Shown here one piece after another: positions 1 through 29,200 of a DNA stretch of 64,000 bases. The translations under genes were made by a program, and so were the position numbers. Position 1 is the first letter of the stretch; each line of letters opens with the position of its first letter. A model generated the notes under the pieces. That model had not been told where the DNA came from. It did not search any database and saw only the letters and a program-made list of their open reading frames with translations. Source of the DNA: Anniella stebbinsi (taxonomy: Eukaryota; Chordata; Lepidosauria; Squamata; Anniellidae); NCBI GenBank assembly GCA_029215795.1, contig JARDYH010000002.1, positions 361,300,973 through 361,364,972 on the forward strand, in the 5' to 3' direction.

Positions 1-796
1 AGGAATACGAGGCAAGTATGTGAGGGAGTCACTGGCTCTGCTTCCTGGAGGAAACCTCCCTAGGGATAAGCAAGGGCAAAAAGTGATACCCCAGCAAATT
101 AATTCACGAAGGCTGCAATCCTATGCATGTGTAGCCAGGGGAAAAAATCCTGGGGAATGCTGGGAATTGTAGGACTTTTTTCTACATGCATAGGATTGTG
201 CCCTAACGATTTGTAGTTGAATAATCGCTCATATTTTGCTGATTGACTAAATTTACATTTACATTTAAAGAAAGGCAAGTGGCAACCGGGGGAAAGGCCT
301 TTTTGGTTGTGGCACCATATTTGTGGAATTCTCTTCCCAAAGAAGCTTGCCTGGCACTTCCATGGATGTCTTTTCAGCATCAGGCAAAAATCTTTTAAAA
401 TATTCCACTGTTTTCATCTTTCAGGAATTTTATCGCCTTATTTCTGCTCTCTCATCCTACTGGCTTGTTGACCATTCATTGTTTTTAGTGTATTTGGAGT
501 TTTTTGATAGTTTTCATTTTGTGTGAACTACTGCTGTAATTAAATATTAAAAGGCATCATTAGGGATGTTACAGATTGTGTAAAATCCATACCATCTGTG
601 TTTCATGGATTGCAAGGCACCTTTGTTCCATCATCTACTGACGAAAATAGGATTTTTTTGCTTCCGAATTTGCGCAAATTTGCACTCATGCAAATTCGCA
701 CTTGTGAAAATGCACAAATTTCCCCAAAACACATACTTTCGCATTTTAGCCAATAGGGGAAATGTGCATTTTCAGCCAGTTTATTTTTAAATGGCA

Positions 797-828
<32 letters not shown>

Positions 829-899
829 ATTTATGCAACATTTGGGAAAGTTAGAAAAATGGTCCATAATTCTGTGGAATCCATCCAGCTAGTTAAAGC

Positions 900-1100
900 C
901 AGTTGTTATTATTATTATTAGGAGGAGGAGGAGGAGGAGGAGTATTTATGAGATTTATATATTGCCCCATAGCCGAAGCTCTCTGGGCAGTTTTCAGAGA
1001 TTAAAACATTGAACATTTAAGAAAACCAATATACGAAATTCCGTAAAAACATAAAACAGATAATATACAAAGTTCACTGCAGAATCCGCAGGTCAGTTTT
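900..1100 (-). mobile_element. LINE (L2-like) 3' tail with AT/GGA microsatellites
   Basis: ATT and AGG microsatellite runs followed by ATATTGCCCCATAGCCGAAG and CTCTGGGCAG, the block that marks the 3' end of an abundant squamate LINE seen again at about 7885, 10200 and 21240. Here it is on the minus strand. Confidence 0.6.
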
Positions 1101-1195
1101 ATATAAAATCTTAACTCATTTGATACCGTTGTGGATTTCTCTGACATCCCTAGGCACTATGCACATTATAAAATAAATAGTTACAGAAATATACA

Positions 1196-1375
1196 GGGCT
1201 ACGTTATACTGAGTCAAACCATTGATCCCTCTGCTGCCTGCACTGACTGGCAGCTGCTCTCCAGGGTTTCAGAGAGGAGTATTTTCTAGGCCTATCTAGA
1301 GATGCGAGGGATTGAACTGCGGACCTTTTATCCATAAAGCAGATGCTCTGTCCTTGAGCTAAGTCCCTTCCCATG
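1196..1375 (-). mobile_element. tRNA-derived SINE
   Basis: Contains TATACTGAGTCA, GGCAGCTGCTCTCCAGGGTT and GGGATTGAACTGCGGACC. The last is the reverse complement of a tRNA-type B box. Related copies are at 24367 and 26840. Confidence 0.65.
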
Positions 1376-1411
1376 ATCCATGTGTTGAACCCCCGTTGCG
1401 TTCTCCCGCAG

Positions 1412-18741
<17,330 letters not shown>

Positions 18742-20550
18742 AACGCCCCCCCCATCCCACCCCACTCCACCACTGGCCTGACAGAGAGAGATGTGGGGAA
18801 CCGGCCCGGCCCTTCCAAGGTGGTCCTATTCTGGCCCCTGTTCCCAGAGATGGACCTGCACACTGACAGACCTGCAGACAGGACCCAAGCGTCACTTTGG
18901 GTGGCCCAGAACAAACATGTCACACACACACACACACCCTTCCCACACACGTAACCAAAGTCCCATCCCCCATTCATATACCATCTCATGAGTCATGGAA
19001 GACGCTATTCTGTTTTAATTCTGAAGTTACATTTTTTGACATTTCTGAAATTACACACACACACACCTTTATCATTATATCCGGCCTGAGGAAGAATCCG
19101 ATGAAGCGTGTGGACATATTTGATAACTTTTTTTGGTTGGCCCTAGTAGGAGCCTGCTTTGATTTTGAAAAGGCTGGCACACCAACGTGGCCGCAAACGT
19201 TTTCTGCGTCGGCCAAAGCTTCGTCTTTCTGGCCTTTTTCATTACAAGGCCATGAATTATCTTCCCTTACAGCCAATGTAGCGGTGTGCATATGTGATCT
19301 AAACATTTGTTCACCTGTGTTTTGGGGGCCTTTAAGTCTTATCAGCAGCACTGGCTCCCAGCGGCTCTGGGATCAATGTCCCCAATTGTCCCACCTAGCA
19401 GCTGTCCCTCCTTCCTGCCTATACCTAAGGGACTCTGGGATGGAGAGTTCTTGAGAAAGCATGTCACAAAAGGAAGCACAAATCTCTCGGCCCCTCAAAT
19501 GACAGGCTCAAATGACAAATAATTGCACAGCCAGTCCTAGAGAAGAGCCAGCTACTCACTATTCACAATGAGGCACGTTCTGCTCTAAGATGGCTTCTGA
19601 TTGCCTTTAGCAAATCCCTCAAGATCTGAAGAACAGGTACACTGACATAGGGAAAGACGTTTCCATAAATCTCCCTGAGCAAGTTCTACCATTTAGCCCT
19701 ATTTCCCCCTCTCATGGTAATGGGGTTGCAGCGTTCCACCCCTGGATCCCCGGATCATGGTGAAGTGTATCTCCACACCCCCTACTCCCTGTGCTTGGGC
19801 CCTGCCTGCAGGTGAGGTGCTGCCTCCCAAGAGCCGTTTGGGGGACTGGCTCCTCTAGGAATGGGTATTTACTTCCCCCATACACACCCAGACTGGCATA
19901 GACCACAATACTTTTGGGCAAAGAACAGCCAAACGGAGGCGATGCCGCCAGAGCACACTCCCAAACTAGGCCTGGCTATTACCCTAGAGCTAGAGGTGCC
20001 AATTTAAGGCCTGGGTCTTCAGGCAGTTCTAAAAGATGGTGCCAGAGACAAAGGCAAAAAGTTGCCTGTGGAACGCCCTCAAAACCTTTAAATGTCCCGT
20101 TTCCGGACCTGCCTAGAACATCTCCTTGTCATTCCTGACCCATCTGGACCTTCTCTGAAATTGGCGGAGACAGTGCCACTGACATGCGGTCACCTGTGGC
20201 TTTGTGGGGTGGGGGGGGTTAGAGTGCTCTATGCTTGCCCCTACCACCCACCCTGGAAGCCCATGGCCCAGTGGGCCGCCTCCCCCTGAGCTGAAGCACC
20301 GCCAGCACCGGGCAGCATCACAGGGCTACTCTGGAAGAGGATGACAGCCTGGTCAGTCTCCAACGGTGCCTGACTCCGCTCCCGTCCCCCCCTTCCTCTC
20401 TCACCCCCCCCCCCCACAAACACACACGCACCTGACCTGCAGGTGGCGCTGTTTGGGGCAGTCAGGCTCCATGGCTCTTTGTACAGAAATGTTGCGCTGT
20501 ATTTTTCTGCTGCTGAGTATATGGAATTAAAAAGGCCAGAGCCGTTTTGT
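18742..20550 (+). other. ECEL1 3' untranslated region
   Basis: Sequence between the ECEL1 stop and the first plausible polyadenylation site. It holds short CA-rich stretches near 18918 and 19055 and no second reading frame of interest. It is noticeably poorer in transposon copies than the introns. The end is inferred from the ATTAAA at 20526. Confidence 0.6.
20526..20531 (+). terminator. ECEL1 polyadenylation signal (ATTAAA)
   Basis: ATTAAA variant about 1.78 kb after the ECEL1 stop, in an AT-rich block preceded by TTTTTCTGCTGCTGAGTAT and followed by GT-rich sequence. No AATAAA was noticed between it and the stop. The assignment is an inference. Confidence 0.5.
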
Positions 20551-20815
20551 CTGCATGGGCAAATGGGCGCAATTCATTCATGGGACTTTATTAAACGCCC
20601 CCTCCCATCGTGCTATAATGACTCCGTGGTACTCCTGGCCGTCGAAACACAGTTTGAATTAAAATCTCTCTTGCGTCGCATCAGGAAGATGCTGGGATCA
20701 GACGTTAGCGGGTCTCCACGGAAAGAGGATTCCGAATTTGAGGGGCAGCCACTCAGAATGCCTCCCTCTGCTGCTCTGCGGTGCTCATCAGGGGGCAAAG
20801 ATGGCTCCTTATGAC

Positions 20816-21074
20816 CAGGGCCAGCCCAAGACACTTTGCCGCCTGAGGCGGAGCAGCAAATGACGCCCCTCACCCACCCACGTCCATGTGCGTCGGATGC
20901 AAAGCCAGGCGTGTTATTTGGCCACATGAGGCAAAAGATCCCACGAGTGCCTTTCGTCATCTCTAGCCGTAAAAATACAGTATCAACAAATTGAATAGCT
21001 AACGATTTGCTGCCCTTTGAAATCTGCCACCTGAAGCAGCTGCCTCCCTCTGCTTCACGGTTGGGCCGGCCCTG
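20816..21074. mobile_element. Non-autonomous hAT-like element, CAGGGCCGGCCC family
   Basis: Ends CAGGGCCAGCCCAAGACA and GGTTGGGCCGGCCCTG. Flanks CTTATGAC (20808-20815) and CTTATGAG (21075-21082) form an 8-bp duplication with one mismatch. It lies between the converging ECEL1 and alkaline phosphatase 3' ends. Confidence 0.85.
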
Positions 21075-21234
21075 CTTATGAGAGGTGATAAGACAAGTTG
21101 GAAAGCTTTCAATGAGGGAAAGCAGTTGGTTTAGACTTGGAAGTTAACATTTTGAAGGAGTCGGACAATATGGTGTCAGAGAGGAAAGCCCCATCTAGAT
21201 TCCAGGAGGAGGAGGAGGAGGAGAAGAAGGGGGC

Positions 21235-21565
21235 GACGTATCCTGAGTTTTATTTATCTATTTATTACATATTTATACTGCCCAACAGCCAAGGCTCTCT
21301 GGGCAGTTCTCAACTGGAAGAATTAAAACCACAGAATACAAAATCAAAATTTAAAACTTTTTTTAAAATTTAAAATGTCACATAAAACCAGGAGAAGAGT
21401 TAAAATCCAGGGAAGGCCCGTCTAAAAAGATGTGTTTTCAGGAGGAGTTTAAAAGATTTCTATTTTCTGCCTCCCGAACTGCACGAGGGAGGGTTTTCCA
21501 GAGGGCGGGGGCCGCTACAGAGAAGGCCCTGCCGTCAAGGTTCTTCGTGGCGACATTCTGTTCGC
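21235..21565 (-). mobile_element. L2-like LINE 3' end downstream of ALP gene 1
   Basis: The inverted tail CTGCCCAACAGCCAAGGCTC and inverted RT remnant (GCGGGGGCCGCTACAGAGAA) begin about 30 bp beyond the ALP stop, so the gene's 3'UTR runs straight into the LINE in the same orientation. Confidence 0.7.
21249..21254 (-). terminator. Candidate polyadenylation signal of ALP gene 1 (AATAAA)
   Basis: First AATAAA noticed on the minus strand after the stop, about 340 nt downstream. It lies in the LINE tail, so the transcript may use a LINE-supplied signal. Inference only. Confidence 0.4.
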
Positions 21566-21593
21566 CTTGGGAGGGTTGTCCAAGGGTTAAGGG

Positions 21594-21862
21594 TTAACAA
21601 CCCCAAAGCAGCAAAGGGGCCAGGAAAAAGACCGCAAAGGAAGGACTGGCCACGCTGGCAGAGTCAGAATCGTCTGGGAGGCCACAGTTCTGGTAAGGAT
21701 CGAAACAGGCAGCATACGCCATGACGTGCGCAATGTACGTTTGCTCTTGCACTCCATGGAAGAGGTGAGCCATGGGGCCCTTGGCCATGATGGCGACATC
21801 CTCGCCACTGTGGGTTTCCGAGCCCAGGGGCACGGCCGCTTGCTGGTGGTAGGTGTCGTCCT
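21594..21862 (-). CDS. ALPI: ALP gene 1 exon 11 with GPI-anchor signal
   Basis: Acceptor CTCACTAG|AG chosen because it joins exon 10 in frame ([11 protein letters not shown]). Contains [10 protein letters not shown] (zinc ligand H432), [20 protein letters not shown] and a C-terminal hydrophobic tail [15 protein letters not shown] before TAA at 21594-21596. Cys467 and Cys474 are present. Confidence 0.95.
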
Positions 21863-24800
21863 CTAGTGAGAGGAGAAGGGAGGAAAGGGAGAAATATGGA
21901 GCCGTCTCTGCCGCCATGCGCTCTTCGCCTCCGCTGCGGTATTCCAGGTTATCCTGGTGCGCCACTTGCACCACCCGGACTGGACTGAGCGTGGCCTATA
22001 GGGGACACGTCTTTCCACTGCGACAAGCCCAACATAGATGAGCTGACCACAACAGGGACATTGTCCTTTTCTGTTCCCTGCATCTCTCACCCTTTCATCT
22101 AGTCATCTCCCTGGTGGAGGGAGGCCATGTGGAAAGGAGGACAGTGCTCCTGTATCTTTAACAGTTGCATAGAAAAGGGGAATTTTAGCAGGTGTCATTT
22201 GTATGCATGCAGCATCAAGTGAAAATCCTTCTTCTTCGCAACAGCTAAAGCTTCAGGGGCTCTACTAGAGAAACCAGATACAAAAGAGGCTCCTGCAACT
22301 TTAACTGTTGCGATGAAAAGGGATTTTCACCAGGTGCTGCATGCATACAAATGACACCTGCTGAAATCCCCTCTTCATCACAACAGTTCAAGCTGCAGGA
22401 GCCTCTTTTGTATCTGGTCCTTCTAGTATAGCCCCTGCAGCTTTAACTGTTGTGACGAAGAAGGAATTTCACCAGGGGCTGCACGCATATCAATGACACC
22501 TGCTGAAATTCCCTTTTCTATGCAACTGTTAAAGATACAAGAGCCCTGTCCTCCTATTCTTAGGATCACCCTAATTTGGCTTGCTTCTATTGTTCTCATC
22601 CAGACTCTGTTAGCACATTTTGTAGGGAGGGGGAAAGGTAATTCCCCTTCCAGAATAGTCCAGTGGGAAGAAGACAAGACGTGCCATCTCCACCCATCCG
22701 CTATGCCTTCTTGGCCCATCCCAGCTCTTCTTGAAATACATCAATATTATCAGCTATCATCTGTCTATTGTCTGGCCTTTGAGAAGTGTGGCCTTCCAGA
22801 ATCTGCGCTGATAGCTTTACTTACTGAAAGGAGAATTTCAGCAGGTGTCATGTGTATGCATGCAGCACCTGGTGAAAATCCCTCTTCATCGCAACTGTTA
22901 AAGCTGCAGAAGCTATACTAGAGTGACCAGATACAAAAGAGGCTCCTGCCGCTTGAACTGTTGCACTGAGGAGGGAATTTCACCAGGTGCTGCATGCATG
23001 CGAATGACACCTGCTGAAATTCCCTTTTCTGTACAGCTGTTAAAGATACAAGAGCCCTGTCCTCCTTTCCATATGGTCACCCTAGGGTTGGGCCAATGGG
23101 CAAACTCCTGCCAGCCCCTTCCAATCATGCAGCACACACCCACGCCCCCAATTGTGTCAACTGATGGTGGGTGTGACACCGTGTGTGGTCACTTTTGGAA
23201 GACTAAGGGCAGAATCCTATGCATGTTTGGACAGGAATAAGTCATAGAACTCCCAGCATTCCCCAGCCAGCATGGCTGGTTGTGGGACGCTGGGAGTTGT
23301 AGGACATTTCTGTCCTACAACACATTAAAGAATGATGCAGAGACTTATAACTTGACGGTGACATTTCTTTATCTGAACCCAACCTCAAAGAAATTCACTA
23401 TGACAGAAGTTAGGGACAAGGTTCGCATGATGTGAGAGGACTCTAATACTGCATAGGGGGTATTTACGTTAAATTAGCAATGTGGGGGAGTTTAAATACT
23501 TTGATCAGTGCAATGTTAAAGGGAGGAGGTGTTTGACTCATTCCCCTGTTCTGTTTTCTGGAGTTAAATCATTCTTGCTATGAGTTCTGCAGCGGAACAA
23601 ATACAGGCCTTTGGCATTATGCCCGGATTGTTATTTTTACAGGCAGAACAAATAGCAGCATTGTGAGAGGGGATGTTTAGATCAGGAAATGGGGGTGTTA
23701 AAAACCACCATCTGCAGCACCAGTCCACATCAGAGCCCCTATGGCTGATATAAAGGGGGGGGGGGAGGATATGAAAAAAGCAAAAACCAAAAAACCCAAT
23801 AACAACCATGGGTCATCCTTTTGGCCTTAGAATCTATACCATACGAGAAACCACACCTTAGCTGTGTGGCAGAGGATCCCCATTAACCATTAAGCCCCCG
23901 CCCTATCCAGCCATCCCATCAGACCATCCCTCTTACCACTCTCTGCTGGGTCCACATTGGGGCGGCCCTGGTTGGTGATCCGGTAGCCTGGCCCATTCCC
24001 GTACACGATGGATGTGTATGTCTTGTTGTCCATGGCTCGTTCGGGGGCCAAGCCTGTGGAGAGCAGAAGCAGACGGTCTAGAGCAGGGGTGTGGAACAAC
24101 AGGCCTGGGGGCTGAATTCAGCCCTTTGAGGTACCCCAGAAAGCCCTCTGGATGTGCAGTTTCCTCCCCCCTTCTAAAATCTTCTCCTAAGGCTTAGTTT
24201 TATGGCAGTAACAGCTTTAAGTTAAAATATGCTGGTCTTCTTGGCATTCCGGCCCTGCCCAGCACTGGAATGCGGCCTCAGAGAGCGTCTCTGAAATTAA
24301 ATTTGGCCCTTGAGTTTGAAAGAGATTCAATGCCCCTGGTCTAGAGGTACATACGAAGAGGCCTTGTGATGAGTCAGATCAGGGGTTCATCTAGGCCAAT
24401 TCTGTCTCCAGTGAGTAGCAGCAGCTATCCAGGATCTCCGTCAGAGCTCTTTCCCAGTTCTGCTACACAAGATCCTTTTTTAACTGGCGAGGCCAGGGAT
24501 CGAACCTGGGGCCTTTTGCAAGCAAAGGGCATACTTCACCCTCGGAACCTCTCCAGCACCACATGGGATTGATGCTATCGTAATCTTCGGAATTTGCCGT
24601 TGTAGCTTGAACCCCATTTCTGAAGCCCTGTATGGGAGGCCATGTAACTCTCAAGCCTTCCCATGACTTAGTATCCAAGCCCACCGATCCTCCCCTTCCT
24701 TCCCACCCCCACCGGGTGAACCGCCTCTTGCCCCATACCAAAGATGGAAGTGCCCCTCAAAGTGTAGCCGCCAAAGCTGAAGACGTGGGAGTGGTCGGCA

Positions 24801-26170
24801 GTCACCACGCTCAGCGTATCAGTCTCCTTAGTCAGCTCGCCTGCCCGTTGGATGGCCTTGTCGAACTCCACGGCTTCGGTGAGGGCCCGTTTCGCAATGC
24901 CGTCATGGTGTCCATGGTCGATCTTACCTCGTGCAGAGAAAAGGGCAACTTAGAAATTGTGACGCTGTTTGGACGACACGCGAAGCCACGATGGTTAAGC
25001 ATTTTGAGCTAAGCATTATGGCTTAGTGTGAACCATTCCTAACCATGGTGGCTATATAACCATGGTTTAAACATGCTCCCTAACCACTTGCTGCAAAAGG
25101 GTCAGTGGCCTAACCATGGCTTAGCGAGTTGTCTGAACAGGCCCGTTATTTGGCAAGTGGATTCCGCCGCTGATGTTGGAAGGAGAGCATTCGCAACCCT
25201 GAAAGGGCAGGGCAAGGATGCGCCCGCTGCCCTCGCTGTGATTGGCTCAGCTTTCCCTGTATAGCCTCCCAGACTTTTACCTTCACAGGAATTTATTCCC
25301 CTACACACAGTGTCACGAGGACCTAGAGATGAGATGAGATGGAGGCAAAGGGGAGTCTACAGAGTTTTCCAACCAGGGGACAGGCCAGAAGAGTCCACGG
25401 GTCCTGAACCCAACTTATCTTCCACAAAGAGGTAGAAGCCCTTGGGGTTGCGGCTGAGGATTTTGATCGCTGCCTCCGTCATCTCAGCCAGGGATGGGTC
25501 AGTGAGATTATTACGAGTCAGATCATATTTCATGTCACCAGGTTCAAAGAGACCTAGGAATAACAGGGGAGGGAAGGAGACAACAAGAGGTGTAAGGGCC
25601 TTTGGGTAGAGGCAGGTAAAGGTGAGAGGTGTCCTGATTCCAAGCCCTCCCAATGAGATGGGAGACAATAAAAGGTCTGCCGTGCAATCCACAAAGTTTT
25701 ATCCGGTACATAAACACCGCTTCACACCTGAAGGGCGTGTGAATGCTGGGAGCTATCCTCTCAGCTTAATTAGCGTAACAAAGCAAGGCAGTTGCCTATC
25801 AAATGGACAGTTTCCCCCTGTGTCCAGCAGGTTTTTACCAAACCCCTTCTTCAAGGAGAGACTTCAAGCTGTAACCTCTAGTGTGTAGCTAGCCTAGCAG
25901 ACTGCCTCCCACCTCCTCTCAGGTCCGCCTGGTTGATTCTGGAATCGGGCAGTTCCGATGCACCCTCCCCCTCTGACAAAGGCTAAGTTCCAAGGGAGGG
26001 GGAGGATTATCTCTGAGCCTGGGCCTCTTGTCCAATAAGCTCCTGGGAGGAGTCCTCTGTAATTCCACAAGAGTCTTGGAGAATTTCCTCCCCTACTCCC
26101 TATCTTGGCTGGTCTACTTCTTCAGGCTCCAAGTCCGATTTGGGCTATGGGGAGGTATATAAGTGTAATA

Positions 26171-26214
<44 letters not shown>

Positions 26215-29200
26215 CAACAACAACAACACACCAGGGAGGCTGGGCCTGATCCTGACAAGAGGATTGATGGGTAAGAGGACTGCATTCATAGCGCTTTCTG
26301 AGGGCCAGTTTACATAATCAACACCATCAAGTGTTACAGCTTTCCTTGGAGTGTACCACTTCAGGATATGGATAGGACTGGGCCTGCGGACCTGCCTGAA
26401 GGCTTCTCAAACACATTCATTTTCTATGTGGTGGAAGGTTCCCCCCCCCCCAATCCCATCATAGGGAAACATTCACATATGAAAATAAACCCCTGTAGCC
26501 TAAGGTGGTACAATCCAGGAAGTCTTTACCACTTGATTCTCCTGCATGTATAAACTGATCTTCAACGCTTTCTGAGAAATGCAGCGCCTGCCTATTGCTA
26601 CAAGATATCACTGAGTAAGGCATCCCCGGAAGCAGCAGGAAGGTGGATAGAAATTTGAACCCGTTACCCATGAGGCGGCTCACGCTCGGGTCATCCGCAG
26701 CCTCCAACAGCGCTGTTCGGTTCCAGACATACTTGGTGCCCTGGGAAGAAACCCAGAGATGGGTACGGTAAGAAGGTGTCTACACCTCTCCGGCTAAATA
26801 GAGCTCACCACGTTCATAGCAGAGATGCAACTCCATGGAAAGGCATGCGGCACATAGGAAGTTGCCTTATGTTGAGTCAGAGTTGTCCACCCAGCACAGT
26901 TTTATCTGTGGCATTCCAGCTTCTTAAGCGAGGTCCTTCCCATCATTTTTATTTATACCTGAACCTGTTAATAGGGGATGCCATGGATGAACCAGGGAAC
27001 CTTCTGCATGCAAAAACAGGTGCTCTGCACCACTGGGCTATAATCTATCCTATGCTGGATATGGTGGACTGATAGGACTTCCAGATCTGGTAATACCGGC
27101 CCCTTTTGACCCCCATCATTGGCCCGTCGTTGTGGAGCCATAACAAAATAAGTTCAGCACCTTGACTAGCTCCTTTAGAGTTCTGAATGGTTCTGACTGA
27201 ACCACAGAATGGAATCACAGCCCCCTGAAAACCAGAGTCACCAGCCTCTACTGGACCATCAACAACCTGGGGTTGTTGATGGGGTTTTCTACAAAGGGAT
27301 GATTGTCGAGTCAAGAGAGACTTGGCACCTATGGAATCCCAGGCCATGAACAGGGGCCTGGCCATACTTAAGAACATCAGAAAAGCCCTGATGCTGGATC
27401 AGACCAAGAGTCCACCTAGTCCAGCACTCTGTTCACACAGCGGCCATCCAGCTGTTAAACAGGGACCCACGAGCAGGACACGGTGCAACAGCACCCTCCC
27501 ACCCATGTTCCCCAGCAACTGGTGCACACAGGCTTACTGCCTCGGATACTGAAGGCAGCACATAGCCATCAGGGCTACAACTAGTAGCCCTTGATAGCCT
27601 TCTCATCCAGGAATTTATCCAATTCAGTTGCAGCCTTTCATCCCTCAGTCATGCCAATCGGCATAAGTTATGGACTCCACGGAATCGTGCTTAACTTTGT
27701 GCAGAATGTGGATTACCGTGGCCCAAAAAGTGCATGCCTCTTTTGAGCACAGAACAGTGGCATAGCGGAGCCAGGGCTCATAGGGTTGAAGTGCTGACAC
27801 CTTTGGATTAGCGTAGACGCAGAGGTCACCTGCCATCCCATCGCCCTCAGAATTCCCTGTTCCCTCTGAGCTTAGCTGCAAGCCTCACAGTAGCTGAGGA
27901 GAAATGGATTTCCCAGCAACCATGTTTTGCTCACTGTTGTAATGAAAAGACTTTTGGGGTGTCTGAGTCTTGAATGGGCAATGAAAACCCATTTCTTTGG
28001 CAAGAGACCTGCTCTTGGTGGAGAGCAGAGATAGAAGATAGAACCTGCTGGTAGAGATAGAACTTCTAGAACTGGGCATTTGATACAGATCCACACAGCA
28101 ATTTGGGGGCTCTCCTCAGGGGCGTGACTGTGGGGTCTCCCATGATGAGTCCCTGCACTTCAGCATTTACCATGACAGCCCTGGTGCAGAGCACGCACTA
28201 ACTGCTTTCCACATGCACCCTGTGTCGCGCAACACATGCGTCATCGCCAGAGGGCCACCATCCAAAACGCCAATGCCTGTTCGCATGAGAAGCTTACCGA
28301 AGAGGAAATAAGCCACTTGGCAATAAGGTCCTGATCATCTTTGCGGATGCCTCCCAGTATGGCATTGGTGGGATACTCGGGGTCCGGCGTGCCTGCTGGG
28401 GTCATGTACTTCCTGCCACCACCCAGGATCACCTGCCAGGGAAGCGTCATATCACAATAAGGATGGTATGCAGCTGTGCATCAACAAACAAGCTGCATAA
28501 ATCCATAAGGAAGGGAATGTCACTAGAGGGGTCATTGGTGATTTGGAAGGGGGGGAGAACTGACCTGTTCCTTAACAAAGCTATGACGTGCAGAAATTTT
28601 AAGTGCTGGTGTTGACTATGGCTGTACACAGATCCAGATCTGGATCCAAACCAGATTGGATCAGGCCCAGATCAGGCCAGATCGGATTCACAATCCAGAT
28701 CTGATTCGGATCCAGTCACAGCACTCCCTCCTGCTCTCCCCCTCCCTCCCCCCACTCTCCCTGTTTACCTGCTGCCTCCTCCACATCGTCCCCTTGTCAT
28801 CCTCTCTCCTCGCTGTGTGCTGCCGCATTTCCCGCTCGCGTCGGGTGATGATGTCACCCGATGCGAGTGGGAAATGCGGCGGCACACAGCAAGGAGAGAG
28901 AACGATGGCAGGACAACATGGAGGAGGCAGCAGGTAAGCAGGGAGAGTGGGGGAGGGAGAGGGAGAGTGGGGAGAGCGGGAGGGAGTGCTGTGCTGTCAT
29001 GAGGCAGTCTGAAGAATCTTCCTCTGAGGAGGAAGAAGTGGCAGAGACTGCAGCCTCGCCCATTCCCCAGGACTTACCGGAGGAGGAGGAACAGCAGGGA
29101 GGGTCCTCAGAAGAGCCCCAGGAAAGCCACCCTCTTCCACCCCTGTTTCTAGTGAGGAAGACTCGGGGCCTGAAGGAGTTTGTCCAGTAACTCCCCAGCA

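Noticed and set aside
28861..29190. Glu/Ser-rich open frame as a gene
   Set aside because: It straddles the border of the palindromic element and the solo LTR; acidic low-complexity sequence belongs to the LTR.
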